A DNA stretch of 13,570 bases from Verrucomicrobiia bacterium (GTDB lineage: Bacteria; Verrucomicrobiota; Verrucomicrobiia; Limisphaerales; DTLC01). This document shows, in pieces, positions 1 to 7,811 of the stretch. The notes under the pieces are model-generated. The model searched no databases. It was not told where the DNA came from and saw only the letters and a program-made list of their open reading frames with translations. The stretch lies in assembly GCA_025061935.1 (NCBI GenBank), contig JANWZY010000049.1, forward strand, positions 1 through 13,570. The letters are read 5' to 3'. The position numbers and the translations under genes were made by a program. Positions within the stretch are counted from its first letter, which is position 1, and every line of letters begins with the position of its first letter.

Positions 1-445
1 TAATCGGGATACCACCGATCATGTAGCTCGGGTTCAATCCGTTGTGATCGAACACCCAGGCCAGTAACGCGGCGGTGGTCGTTTTGCCGTGTGTACCGGC
101 TACAACTATGACGCGCTTGCCCTGAATGAAAAATTCGCGAACCAGCTCGGGAAGCGAGCAGTACCGCAGCTTGTGCTCGAGCATGTACTCGACCTCAGGA
201 TTGCCCCGCGAAATAGCGTTGCCGACTACGACCAGGTCTGGCTTGTACTCGAGGTTGCGCTCGGAATAACCGTGCATTACTTCGACATTGCGCTCGGCCA
301 GGAACGTTGACATGGGCGGGTACACATTTTGGTCCGAGCCGGCCACGTAAAAACCCATCTCTTGCATTGCGGCCGCGACTGCACCCATCGCAGTGCCGCA
401 TATGCCTGTGAAGTGAATTCGACGTATGCCTGTCCCTGTGATCAT
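1..445 (-). CDS. mpl: UDP-N-acetylmuramate:L-Ala-gamma-D-Glu-meso-DAP ligase, N-terminal part (truncated by window edge)
   Basis: Mpl recycles cell-wall tripeptide by ligating it to UDP-MurNAc with ATP in the cytoplasm. About 148 residues are visible from the ATG at 445; the rest lies beyond position 1. The N-terminal Rossmann-like segment reads HFTGICGTAMG (residues 11-21). It is followed by SDQNVYPPMST (37-47) and GNAISRGNPEVE (75-86), then the Mur-ligase P-loop GTHGKTTT (117-124). The NVYPPMST and GNAxxRGNPxVE signatures and the GICGT motif distinguish Mpl from MurC, which has a GIGG-type motif. An in-frame TGA lies ten codons upstream with no other usable start between, which fixes the ATG. 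No Shine-Dalgarno sequence is visible. The gene is on the same strand as lepB but 459 bp away, so it is probably a separate transcript. Mpl implies meso-DAP peptidoglycan. Confidence 0.93.
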   Translation of the reverse strand, partial: MITGTGIRRIHFTGICGTAMGAVAAAMQEMGFYVAGSDQNVYPPMSTFLAERNVEVMHGYSERNLEYKPDLVVVGNAISRGNPEVEYMLEHKLRYCSLPELVREFFIQGKRVIVVAGTHGKTTTAALLAWVFDHNGLNPSYMIGGIPI

Positions 446-904
446 GCGCCGCGAAGATAGCCAAAACTTGGTTCAGCGAAAAACCAAAACGCATCAACTC
501 GGGCGAATGCGCGACCGAGTAGTAGAATTGCATGATCAGCCCGGCAAGAATGGCGTTAATGCTCAGTCGCTTTTTGGAAATTTGCGGCGCTACAGTTCCG
601 TTTTGCTGCCCATGCGCTGTTAGGGCGCGCGTCAAACATTGTTTGCAGATACAGCGGTAGCAAGAACGCCGAATTTTTGACCGCGCGCCGTTCCGTAGGA
701 GCAACCAGCGACTATGCGTCGGCGCACATTGCAAATTCCGAACTCGGGCACGGGCCTTTTCACTGGAGCGGATGCAAGCAGTGGCGCAGTATCTCTTGCT
801 TCCGTCAACCCCGGTCTTTAGGCCAGAGTAATGTCGGCCAAGTCGGGGGGTATTAAACGCGCGCGCTTGCGTGCGGGCCCGCGCCGGCTAGGCGCTCGCG
901 CAGA
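446..904. other. Gap of 459 bp between lepB and mpl; no confirmed gene
   Basis: No RNA gene was recognised here. On the minus strand one frame stays open from a TTG at 734 through the mpl start, overlapping mpl out of frame. Its last ~50 codons before mpl look coding-like: basic KKR, then hydrophobic LSINAILAGLIMQFYY, then FSLNQVLAIFAA. The first half (Cys/Arg-rich) does not. The part nearest lepB (about 860-904) is very GC-rich and contains the palindrome GCGGGCCCGC, but it lacks the stem plus T-run of an intrinsic terminator. Confidence 0.5.
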
Positions 905-1510
905 TCAATGTATTACCATGCCCAGTATGTCTTCGCGCCGGATCGGGCCGTAATAACGGCTGTCCACGCTACTGCTGAGGTCATCGCCGAGTACGAAAAA
1001 TTCGTTGAACTTGCAGCGGTGGAATTTGAGTACCGTGGGTACATCAGTTCTCAATGATGGCCGCGCCCTAGCCTTCAGCGGTTGGTCCAGGCCCAGCTCC
1101 TTTATTTCGACTCCATTCACCAACACGTGGCCGTTGATGAATCCGACTGAATCACCCGGCCCACCCACGATCCGCTTCACAGACAACCCACCGTCAATTG
1201 GATCGCGAATTACGACCACTTCGCCCACGCGCGGCTCTCTGAGCAGGTATGCAAGCCGGTTCACTAGACACCATTCTGAATCAGTCAGTGTCGGCTGCAT
1301 GCTTGTGCCGACGACTTGGACCGATTCAACGACGCAGTGGCGGATGATGAGGTAGCTTGCCAACGCAAGAGCGAGCAAACAGCCTACGCGCTGGAGTTGA
1401 GCCGCCCACCACCGTTGGGCGAGCCGACTGGCTACTGAAGCGCGTAAGGTGCCAGCGGGTTTGCGTCTCGGTTCGGCCCAATTACAACGCTTAAAAAGCC
1501 TACGCCACAT
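905..1510 (-). CDS. lepB: Signal peptidase I
   Basis: Type I leader peptidase, a membrane-anchored Ser/Lys protease that removes signal peptides from exported proteins on the outer face of the cytoplasmic membrane. The 201-residue protein has a basic N-terminus (about 1-40), one hydrophobic segment (GCLLALALASYLII, about 43-56) and then the catalytic domain. Box B GTSMQPT holds the nucleophile Ser70. Box D SVKRIVGGPGD holds the general base Lys112. Box E is GDDLSSSVDSRYYGP (176-190), where GDN of the consensus is GDD. The length is short, as in many non-proteobacterial SipS-type enzymes with a single membrane anchor. I chose the ATG at 1510; a TTG two codons upstream (1516) is possible, and neither has a Shine-Dalgarno match. 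It is divergent from the alcohol dehydrogenase gene. Confidence 0.95.
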   Translation of the reverse strand: MWRRLFKRCNWAEPRRKPAGTLRASVASRLAQRWWAAQLQRVGCLLALALASYLIIRHCVVESVQVVGTSMQPTLTDSEWCLVNRLAYLLREPRVGEVVVIRDPIDGGLSVKRIVGGPGDSVGFINGHVLVNGVEIKELGLDQPLKARARPSLRTDVPTVLKFHRCKFNEFFVLGDDLSSSVDSRYYGPIRREDILGMVIH

Positions 1511-1579
1511 GGCCAATGCGCCGCTGCGCGAACGCGTTAAGCTTAAGAATCACGCGGAATTTTGCAATTTGGTGATTTG

Positions 1580-1605
1580 CCGTATTTTGATTCCGGAAAT
1601 TACGG
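1580..1605. promoter_or_regulatory. Dyad-symmetric site in the lepB/adh divergent intergenic region
   Basis: The arms CCGTATTT (1580-1587) and AAATTACGG (1597-1605) form an imperfect inverted repeat, with an 8-bp palindrome TTCCGGAA (1591-1598) between and partly overlapping them. The position between two divergent genes suits an operator. No protein is assigned, and the match may be chance. Confidence 0.2.
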
Positions 1606-1702
1606 TATCGCCCGGGTCAGGTTTGCGTGTGCACCAGGCGCGGCCGGGCCTGAAGCCACACCGTGCACTTGACCACGCGCGCTCATGCGATTGAATTGCG
1701 CC

Positions 1703-2692
1703 ATGCGCGCGATGGTGCTCGAGCGTGTTGGAGATGCGCTTCAAGCCCGCGAAGTTCCGGCGCCTGAGCCGGGACATGGTCAGGTGCTGGTTCGCGTCTT
1801 GGCCTGCGCTGTGTGCCGGACCGACCTGCATGTGGTAGATGGTGAGCTGCCCGATCCGAAGCTGCCGCTTGTGCCCGGCCACGAAATTGTTGGTGTTGTT
1901 ATTGCGACCGGGCCGGGTGTGAACAGGTTCAGGCTCGGCGACCGCGTGGGTGTCCCGTGGCTGGGCTGGACCTGCGGCGCGTGCGAATATTGCCAGAGTG
2001 GGCGGGAAAATTTGTGTCCCCGCGCGAAGTTTACAGGATACACACTCGATGGTGGTTACGCGGAGCTGGCAGTTGCAGATCAGCGGTATTGTTTCAAGCT
2101 CCCGGCACAGTTGGAGCCTGTTGAAGCTGCGCCGCTGCTTTGTGCCGGATTGATCGGGTATCGGGCGTGGCGCAAGACCGGTGAGGCGCGCCGACTCGGA
2201 CTTTACGGGTTCGGCGCGGCCGCGCACATATTGACACAGCTAGCGCGGGCGCATGGCCGTGAAGTTTACGCTTTTACGCGGCCTGGCGACGTGGCCGCGC
2301 AGCAATTTGCGCGTAGTGTCGGGGCCGTCTGGGCAGGCGATTCGACTGCGGCGCCGCCAGTGCCTTTGGACGCGGCCATCATTTTTGCGCCTGTCGGCGC
2401 GCTGGTGGTAAATGCATTGAGTGCGGTGCGCCCAGGTGGGCTTGTTGTGTGCGGCGGCATACACATGAGTGACATCCCGTCGTTCCCGTACCGGTTGTTG
2501 TGGCAAGAGCGCCGGATCGAGTCGGTGGCGAACCTTACGCGTGCGGACGGCGAAGAGTTTTTTGCCGTGGCAGAGCGGACTCCGATCAGGGTAGCGGTCG
2601 AGCGGTTCGCGCTTGAAGATGCGAACCGCGCTCTTGAGAAGCTGCGCGCAGGCGCGTTGCACGGTGCGGCCGTGCTTTGCATCAGCAATTAA
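1703..2692 (+). CDS. Zinc-dependent alcohol dehydrogenase family protein (MDR superfamily)
   Basis: Medium-chain dehydrogenase/reductase expected to oxidise alcohols or reduce aldehydes with NAD(P) in the cytoplasm; the substrate cannot be read from sequence. Residues are numbered from the ATG at 1703. The GroES-like catalytic domain has zinc ligands Cys38 (CAVCRTDLH), His60 (PGHE) and Cys147 (LLCAGLIGYRAW). The structural-zinc lobe is complete: Cys91, Cys94, Cys97 and Cys105 (CGACEYCQSGRENLC). The Rossmann domain carries GFGAAA (169-174). The PLLCAGLIGYRAW stretch and the 329-residue length fit the TIGR02822-type zinc-binding alcohol dehydrogenase family. An in-frame ATG at 1685 would add six residues, but MRAMVLERVG is the usual family start. 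No Shine-Dalgarno is seen. The radical-SAM gene follows 76 bp later on the same strand, so co-transcription is possible. Confidence 0.9.
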   Translation: MRAMVLERVGDALQAREVPAPEPGHGQVLVRVLACAVCRTDLHVVDGELPDPKLPLVPGHEIVGVVIATGPGVNRFRLGDRVGVPWLGWTCGACEYCQSGRENLCPRAKFTGYTLDGGYAELAVADQRYCFKLPAQLEPVEAAPLLCAGLIGYRAWRKTGEARRLGLYGFGAAAHILTQLARAHGREVYAFTRPGDVAAQQFARSVGAVWAGDSTAAPPVPLDAAIIFAPVGALVVNALSAVRPGGLVVCGGIHMSDIPSFPYRLLWQERRIESVANLTRADGEEFFAVAERTPIRVAVERFALEDANRALEKLRAGALHGAAVLCISN

Positions 2693-2768
2693 ATCCGCGG
2701 GCGGGTGGAATCTTGCTGTCCTTTGCCCGAATTGCGGATGATGGTTTCTGCAGATACGTTTCTTGCGA

Positions 2769-4283
2769 ATGGCTGATATTGTTCTAGCCACGCTGAACGC
2801 CAAATACGTTCACACCGCATTTGGCCTGCGATACCTTTTTGCGAACTTGGGCGAGCTGAAGTCCAAGGCCGTCATAGTCGAGTCTGATATCAATAAGCGC
2901 ACGCTCGAAATAGCAGAGGCGATCTTGGAGCATGACCCACGCGTGGTTGGACTCGGCGTGTACATCTGGAACGTGGCGCAAACCACCGAGCTTGTAGCGG
3001 TATTGAAACGGTTGCGCCCGGATTTGGTCGTGGTGTTGGGTGGGCCGGAGGTGAGTTACGAAACCGAGTCCCAGCGGATTGTCGAGCTTGCTGATGTGGT
3101 AGTGACTGGTGAGGCGGACGCGGCATTTGGCCAACTGTGCAGTGAGCTGCTGGCTGCTGGCCGTGCCGCACCCCGCGCGGGGAACCTGCCCAAAGTGATG
3201 GCTGCTCAGACGCCGGATTTGGCACAGATCGCATTGCCGTACGAGCATTATACTGCCGAGGATGTGGCGCACCGCATTGTTTACGTCGAGACGTCGCGCG
3301 GGTGCCCGTTCGGATGCGAGTTCTGCTTGTCATCGTTAGACCGGCGCGTCCGGTACTTTCCGCTGGAACCGTTTTTCCAGGAATTGGACCGGTTGATCGA
3401 ACGCGGCGCGACCAGGTTCAAATTTGTGGACCGCACTTTTAATCTGGAGCTTGAGCGGAGCTTAAAGCTGCTGCGGTTCCTGCGCGAGCGGTGCCGGCCC
3501 GGCCAAATGTTCCATTTCGAGATTGTGCCGGACCGGCTGCAGGACGAGTTCCTTGAGTTCGTCGCGCAGTTCCCTCCAGAAGTGCTCAGGTTCGAGGTCG
3601 GTGTGCAGACGTTCAACCCACAGGTGGCCATGCGGATCAACCGCTTCCAAAATTACCAGCGCTTGAAACGGAATTTGCGGTTTTTGAGGGAGCAGACCGG
3701 GGTGCTATTGCACGCAGATTTGGTTTTCGGGTTGCCCGGCGAAACGCTCGACAGTTTCGCCGACGGGTTCGACGAGCTGGTTGCGTTGCGGCCGCACGAG
3801 ATTCAACTGGGCATACTTAAACGTTTGCGTGGGGCGCCGATTTCGCGGCACGACGTTGAATGGCAGATGGTGTACAACCCCAACCCGCCATACGAAATTT
3901 TGCAGAGTAAGACCGTTTCTTTCGACACCGTGCAGCGCGTGCGGCGGTTCGCCAGATTCTGGGAATTGATCTGGAACAGCGGGAATTTTGGGCGGACTGC
4001 GCCCATGATTTGGGCGCGCGCAAGTTCGCCGTTCCGCGCGTTCATGCGGTGGAGCGATTGGTTGTTTGCGCGCGTGCGGCGCACGGACAGCATCGCGTTG
4101 GTGAGTCTGATGGAGTTGTTATTCGAGTATCTGACCGTCGAGCTGGGTTTGGATCCGGCCGGCGTAGCCGCCGCGCTCGCAGAAGATTACCAGCGCGCCG
4201 GCCGGCGTGAGCTGCCCGCATTCCTGAAGCGGCACTTGCGAGGCGTTCGTACTGCCGCCGCGCCGCGGGTAGCGTCGCAGTAA
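2769..4283 (+). CDS. B12-binding domain radical-SAM protein (DUF4080-like)
   Basis: Predicted cobalamin-binding radical S-adenosylmethionine enzyme; the substrate is unknown. The N-terminal part (about 1-135) is the Rossmann-type B12-binding domain: ADIVLATLNAKYVHTAFGLRYL, GLGVYIWNVAQT, VVVLGGPEVSYE and DVVVTGEAD. It lacks the DxHxxG His ligand, as is usual for this class. The radical-SAM domain starts near residue 170 with ETSRGCPFGCEFC, whose Cys179, Cys183 and Cys186 form the CxxxCxxC [4Fe-4S] site. FVDRTFN and VGVQTFNPQ follow. The ~140-residue C-terminal extension (NPNPPYEILQS onward, rich in Arg/Trp) matches the layout of DUF4080 proteins. The ATG at 2769 is preferred; a TTG two codons earlier also opens the frame. 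It converges with the lipoprotein gene. Confidence 0.88.
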   Translation: MADIVLATLNAKYVHTAFGLRYLFANLGELKSKAVIVESDINKRTLEIAEAILEHDPRVVGLGVYIWNVAQTTELVAVLKRLRPDLVVVLGGPEVSYETESQRIVELADVVVTGEADAAFGQLCSELLAAGRAAPRAGNLPKVMAAQTPDLAQIALPYEHYTAEDVAHRIVYVETSRGCPFGCEFCLSSLDRRVRYFPLEPFFQELDRLIERGATRFKFVDRTFNLELERSLKLLRFLRERCRPGQMFHFEIVPDRLQDEFLEFVAQFPPEVLRFEVGVQTFNPQVAMRINRFQNYQRLKRNLRFLREQTGVLLHADLVFGLPGETLDSFADGFDELVALRPHEIQLGILKRLRGAPISRHDVEWQMVYNPNPPYEILQSKTVSFDTVQRVRRFARFWELIWNSGNFGRTAPMIWARASSPFRAFMRWSDWLFARVRRTDSIALVSLMELLFEYLTVELGLDPAGVAAALAEDYQRAGRRELPAFLKRHLRGVRTAAAPRVASQ

Positions 4284-4391
4284 ACTTCCCCTGGAGCCTC
4301 GCACACTGCTCCGCGTAAGTTCACCCGTTCGGCCCGCTGCCGGGGCCGGCTCTGGTTTGGCGCGCTGTCTTAGGTGCTACGGGAAACCAAG

Positions 4392-4760
4392 CTACCGGAC
4401 AGTCTCGCGCCCAGCAGTCAGCTTGCCGTCCTGGTCGAAAGACAAGCGCAATACGCGCTCACGTGGGCCGAATGGGCCTGGCGCCGGCGCAGTTCCGAGA
4501 CTGGGCTGAATCGAAGGCCCGGTGGCAAATGCCGACCGAATCGCCCTGCGCGTGACCCATTCAGCGACGAACCCGCCTTCCGACAGCGGCCAGGTCCGGT
4601 CCGGCGGCCCCAGCTCGGCCACAGCGTCCTGGTATGTCATTTTCCCGACTCGTTCGGCCCAGACAGTTTGTTGCGGCTGGGCCGCGCACGCCCATAGCAG
4701 CGCTGCGAGCGCGGGGGCGGCCGCGCATTTGAGCCACCGAATGATTTTCGACCAATCCAT
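4392..4760 (-). CDS. Small lipoprotein, BamE/SmpA-like
   Basis: A 122-residue predicted lipoprotein. The basic start MDWSKIIRWLK is followed by a hydrophobic stretch (AAAPALAALLW) and a lipobox LWAC with the acylated Cys at residue 25. The mature part has MTYQDAVAELGPPDRTWPL (41-59), a typical SmpA/OmlA-type opening in which a helix leads to G-x-P. A strand FVAEWV and the closing strand RVLRLSFDQDGKLTAG follow, again as in BamE-like domains. The Pro/Gly-rich insert APAPGPFGP (91-99) lies between the strands. Anchoring in the outer or inner membrane is plausible; a role in outer-membrane assembly is only an analogy. It starts 33 bp after rpoD on the same strand, so it may be read from the rpoD transcript. 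Confidence 0.75.
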   Translation of the reverse strand: MDWSKIIRWLKCAAAPALAALLWACAAQPQQTVWAERVGKMTYQDAVAELGPPDRTWPLSEGGFVAEWVTRRAIRSAFATGPSIQPSLGTAPAPGPFGPRERVLRLSFDQDGKLTAGRETVR

Positions 4761-4793
4761 GGGTTTCGTCGCTGTTGCGTGGTGTGTCTAGGG

Positions 4794-6692
4794 TTAGGTT
4801 TCCACTTGCACAGGTTCGCTTTCCAAGAAGCCCTGCAACAGGCGCGCGCGTGTCGGGTGCCGCAGCTTCCGCAGCGCCTTGGCTTCGATCTGACGTATGC
4901 GCTCGCGGGTGACCTTGTACTGCTTGCCTATTTCCTCAAGCGTGTACTGGTATCCGTCAATCAGCCCGAACCGCATCTCCAGAATTCGGCGCTCGCGCTC
5001 GGTTAGCGTCTTAAGCACTTCCATGAGCGTGCTCCGGAGCAAGCTGTAGCTTGTCATGTCCGACGGGTTCTCGGCGCTCTTGTCTTCGATAAAATCGCCG
5101 AAGCACACGTCGCCTTCGTCCCCGACCGGCGTATGCATCGAGATGGGCTGCTGCGCCATGCGTAGCAGCGAGTTGACGCGCTCGACCGGCATGTGCAGTT
5201 CGTCGGCGAGTTCTTCGGGGGTCGGCTCGCGGCCCAGCTCCTGGGTGAGCTGGTTTTGGGCACGCCAAAGCTTGTTCATGATCTCGATCATGTGCACGGG
5301 AATGCGAATCGTCCGTGCTTGGTCGGCGATCGACCGGGTAATGGCTTGGCGTATCCACCAGATGGCGTAAGTGGAGAACTTGTACCCGCGCCGGTACTCG
5401 AATTTTTCGACGCCTTTCATCAGGCCGATGTTGCCCTCTTGGATCAGGTCGAGGAAAGATTGTCCGCGGTTGGTGTATTTTTTGGCTACAGAGACGACGA
5501 GCCGCAAGTTCGCCTCGGCCATGTGCGTTTTTGCTTTGTGCGCTTCGTCGGCGGCGCGTTTCAGGTCGGCAAATGCCTTTTGGTACTCGGCGCAGGGCAT
5601 CCGGACCAACAGTTCTAGCGACTGCAGTTTGCTTTTCTCAGCCTGTATCTGTTGGTCGCGGTCCGGTGACGGCGGCATTGCCTCGAGTTCGGCGATGCGT
5701 TTCAGGCCGTTTGCAAATGAGTCGTGGATGTTCTGAGCCACCACGATCATTTCCTCGAGGACTTTTTGCTTGTAGTAGAATTTCGGGAACGTCTCTTGCA
5801 GCTTCGCATCGAGCTTCTTGAACTCAGCGAATAGTCGCGCGCGCTGCGACTCCGGCGCCTTTTGCAAGGCTGCGTACTTGGCATCCACTTTTTGGTCTAG
5901 CAACCGGACTTTCTTGATCAGCTTGCGCAGCTCGCGCAGGTGCTTGTCGCGACTGGGTATTTTCTTGTCAACAATGACGCGGTCGAACCGCTCTTTCGGC
6001 GGTTCGGCCAGAAGTTTCTCTGCCAGCGCGATGTGCTCCTTTGCACAGAAGCCGAAGCTGTAAAGTATGCGCTTCATTTCCAGCTCGGCCTGCTCGATCC
6101 GTTTGCAAATCTCGACTTCTTGCTCGCGCGTCAGCAGGGGCACCTTGCCCATCTGGTTCATGTACATTCGGACAGGGTCGTCCAAGTAGTCGAGTTTGGC
6201 GTCCTCGTCTTCTTCGGCTTCAGGCTCCTGCTTGAACCGGCCAATCTCGGAACGGTCGATTATTTCGATGTCGAGGTTACGGAGCTTGGTATAAATCTCG
6301 TCCAAGTCGTCAGGCGTCAGCGTGTCCGGCAAAATATCGTTCAAATCATCGTAGGTCAGGTACCCGTTTTCACGTGCGAGCGCGATCAGTTCCTTCAATG
6401 TCTCGTTGACGTCGGCGCGGCTGCTTGTACGGGCTGCGGCCGAGAGCTTTGACGTTTTTTGCGCACCGGATTTGGCCGAGGCCGTCGAGGCTGAACTGGC
6501 GCCGGATTCGGCTTTTCCGAGTTTTTCGGCTTCGGCACGCGCGCGCAGTTTCCGGCGCGAGGTTACGTTGAGGAACAGGCGCCGCCGCTTCGGTGGCGAA
6601 GCGGCGGGTTGACCAGACGGTTCAATCCGTTCGGCACCCTTTTTGGTGCTCCGACTACGACTACTTTGAGTTGAAGTTTTCGCTTTGCCCAT
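4794..6692 (-). CDS. rpoD: RNA polymerase primary sigma factor (sigma-70/RpoD)
   Basis: Housekeeping sigma factor directing RNA polymerase to -35/-10 promoters; 632 residues from the ATG at 6692. Order: a Lys/Arg/Ala/Ser-rich low-complexity tail (1-95); region 1.1 (about 96-148, ELIALARENGYLTYDDLND); an acidic linker EAEEDEDAKLD; region 1.2 (LDDPVRMYMNQMG, 170-182); a charged non-conserved helical insert (about 210-388); region 2 (MAEANLRLVVSVAKKY through WWIRQAITRSIADQARTIRI, about 390-465); region 3 (from KLWRAQNQLTQELGREPT); and region 4 with the -35-binding helix-turn-helix LEEIGKQYKVTRERIRQIE (585-603). AGGTGA (6704-6709) sits 11 nt before this ATG and supports it. A GTG at 6707 would add five residues but overlaps that sequence. 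The ARLLQGFLE tail resembles PVC-group sigma factors. Confidence 0.97.
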   Translation of the reverse strand: MGKAKTSTQSSRSRSTKKGAERIEPSGQPAASPPKRRRLFLNVTSRRKLRARAEAEKLGKAESGASSASTASAKSGAQKTSKLSAAARTSSRADVNETLKELIALARENGYLTYDDLNDILPDTLTPDDLDEIYTKLRNLDIEIIDRSEIGRFKQEPEAEEDEDAKLDYLDDPVRMYMNQMGKVPLLTREQEVEICKRIEQAELEMKRILYSFGFCAKEHIALAEKLLAEPPKERFDRVIVDKKIPSRDKHLRELRKLIKKVRLLDQKVDAKYAALQKAPESQRARLFAEFKKLDAKLQETFPKFYYKQKVLEEMIVVAQNIHDSFANGLKRIAELEAMPPSPDRDQQIQAEKSKLQSLELLVRMPCAEYQKAFADLKRAADEAHKAKTHMAEANLRLVVSVAKKYTNRGQSFLDLIQEGNIGLMKGVEKFEYRRGYKFSTYAIWWIRQAITRSIADQARTIRIPVHMIEIMNKLWRAQNQLTQELGREPTPEELADELHMPVERVNSLLRMAQQPISMHTPVGDEGDVCFGDFIEDKSAENPSDMTSYSLLRSTLMEVLKTLTERERRILEMRFGLIDGYQYTLEEIGKQYKVTRERIRQIEAKALRKLRHPTRARLLQGFLESEPVQVET

Positions 6693-7089
6693 CAGTACTA
6701 CGCTCACCTATGACAAGGTTGTAATCCCAAAAGTTCAAAGTGTTTAAGCTCAAGCCCTGTTTCTGAACCCTGGACAAATACTCTTACCGCATTGCGTTGC
6801 CGGGGCGGTAAGGTCCGGGCCGGGCGTGAGACAGCCGTAATTTAAAGTACAATTTTAAGCCGGCTTTGTAAAATTTCAAGAGGGCAAAATCTAAAAACCC
6901 TTCACACTGGCCATGATCGTGCCCGGCTTTGGCCAGGTTTTTATGCTGCCAGCCCCGGCCGCAATAACGCTGTAGATACCCCGCGCGTGTGGTTTCGGGC
7001 AGTTGCCGACGGTCTTCGCCCAGCAAGAAAGGCGAGGTTCTGGGTATGCAGCTTTCACCCACACAGCTTGGATCCGGCCTCACACGACT
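6693..7089. other. Gap of ~400 bp between pdxH and rpoD; weak ORF only
   Basis: The minus strand has an uninterrupted frame from a GTG at 7083 to 6784 (99 codons, Lys/His-rich, no recognised domain), starting 7 bp after pdxH. Its rare-looking TTA codons and lack of motifs make it doubtful. The region also holds an imperfect inverted repeat, AATTTTA (6851-6857) and TAAAATT (6869-6875) around AGCCGGCT. A second, CTGGCC (6907-6912) with GGCCAG (6931-6936), is followed by a short T run on the plus strand. The rpoD promoter presumably lies here, but no convincing -35/-10 pair was found. Confidence 0.5.
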
Positions 7090-7797
7090 TCAAGGTGCCA
7101 ATTGTTCGATTTGCCAGTGGTTTGATCCCGTTTTTGTGTACCGGAACCGGTCGTGGAGCCGGTTGGCGCGGCCCTGCCAGAACTCGATTTCTCGGGGTTC
7201 GAGCAGGTATCCACCCCAATTGGGTGGCAGTGGTACTTCCGTGCCTTCGAATTTGGCAGCGAACTCGGCCCAACGTCGCTCTAGAGCCGCGCGGTCGGGT
7301 ATCACTTCGCTTTGTGGCGATGCCCAGGCAGCGATTTGGCTACCGCGCGGCCGCGTCCGGAAATAGGCTTCGGATTCTTCGCGCGATAGTTTGGTCGCCG
7401 TGCCCGAAATACACACCTGCCGTTCCAGATCGGGCCAGTAAAACACTAGCGTCGCTTCCGGGTTCTCAGTTAGCTCGCGGCCTTTGCGGCTGTCGTAGTT
7501 GGTGAAAAAAATAAATCCGCGGTGGTCAAACCCTTTGAGCAAAACGAACCGCGCAGATGGCCGACCGCTTTTTCCCGCTGTGGCCAGTACCATGGCGTTG
7601 ACCTCTTCTGGTGCGCGCCCGAGTATCGCCTGACCGAGTTTGTAAAGTGCGATACCGACACGCCTGAGCCACGTCTGGCCGCGGCCGCGTGCGGCTTGGT
7701 CGAACCATTTCTCAAATTGAGCGATCGGGTCCGGGGCCAAATCTTTTCGTTCGAGCGCGCCCAGCCCGTATTCACGTCTTAAGTGCGATAGCCACAT
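7090..7797 (-). CDS. pdxH: Pyridoxamine/pyridoxine 5'-phosphate oxidase
   Basis: FMN-dependent cytoplasmic oxidase that converts pyridoxine or pyridoxamine 5'-phosphate to pyridoxal 5'-phosphate, the last step of vitamin B6 biosynthesis and salvage. The 235 residues align along the family: HLRREYGLGAL at the N-terminus; AMVLATAGKSGRPSARFVLLKGFD with the FMN-binding Arg/Lys; FFTNYDSRKGRELTENP; ERQVCISGTATKLS; RPRGSQIAAWAS; the active-site RLHDRF (213-218); and the family-typical end LAP. It is longer than the 218-residue E. coli enzyme because of ~23 extra residues (about 38-62, including TWLRRVGIALYKLGQAILGR) before the FMN barrel. The extra segment is basic and hydrophobic. The ATG at 7797 has no Shine-Dalgarno but lies 14 nt after a good -10 element. 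Confidence 0.96.
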   Translation of the reverse strand: MWLSHLRREYGLGALERKDLAPDPIAQFEKWFDQAARGRGQTWLRRVGIALYKLGQAILGRAPEEVNAMVLATAGKSGRPSARFVLLKGFDHRGFIFFTNYDSRKGRELTENPEATLVFYWPDLERQVCISGTATKLSREESEAYFRTRPRGSQIAAWASPQSEVIPDRAALERRWAEFAAKFEGTEVPLPPNWGGYLLEPREIEFWQGRANRLHDRFRYTKTGSNHWQIEQLAP

Positions 7798-7811
7798 ATA
7801 CAGTCCAGCGT

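Noticed and set aside
1..445. MurC (UDP-MurNAc:L-alanine ligase)
   Set aside because: NVYPPMST and GNAxSRGNPEVE are Mpl-type sequences, and the N-terminal motif is GICGT, not the GIGG of MurC.
195..734. 179-codon minus-strand ORF spanning the mpl start
   Set aside because: Its 3' half lies out of frame inside the well-conserved mpl coding sequence; only the short upstream part is kept as a low-interest finding.
1550..2227. 225-codon minus-strand ORF antisense to the alcohol dehydrogenase
   Set aside because: The plus-strand gene has complete zinc-site motifs; the antisense product has no recognisable features.
4339..4350. GCCGG/CCGGC palindrome between convergent genes as a terminator
   Set aside because: The loop would be only 2 nt and no T run follows on either strand.
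6721..6760. Possible rpoD promoter TTGAAC-17-TGTCAT
   Set aside because: Only 4 of 6 matches in each box, and the start point would fall inside the proposed ribosome-binding site.
6795..6830. GC-rich stretch resembling the SRP RNA apical loop (GGTAAGGTCCGG...)
   Set aside because: The conserved GGAAGCAGCC-type tail and the closing helix are absent.
6784..7083. 99-codon minus-strand ORF between pdxH and rpoD
   Set aside because: GTG start, no domain or motif, codon use unlike the neighbours, and it would begin 7 bp after pdxH without a ribosome-binding site. Not called as a gene.
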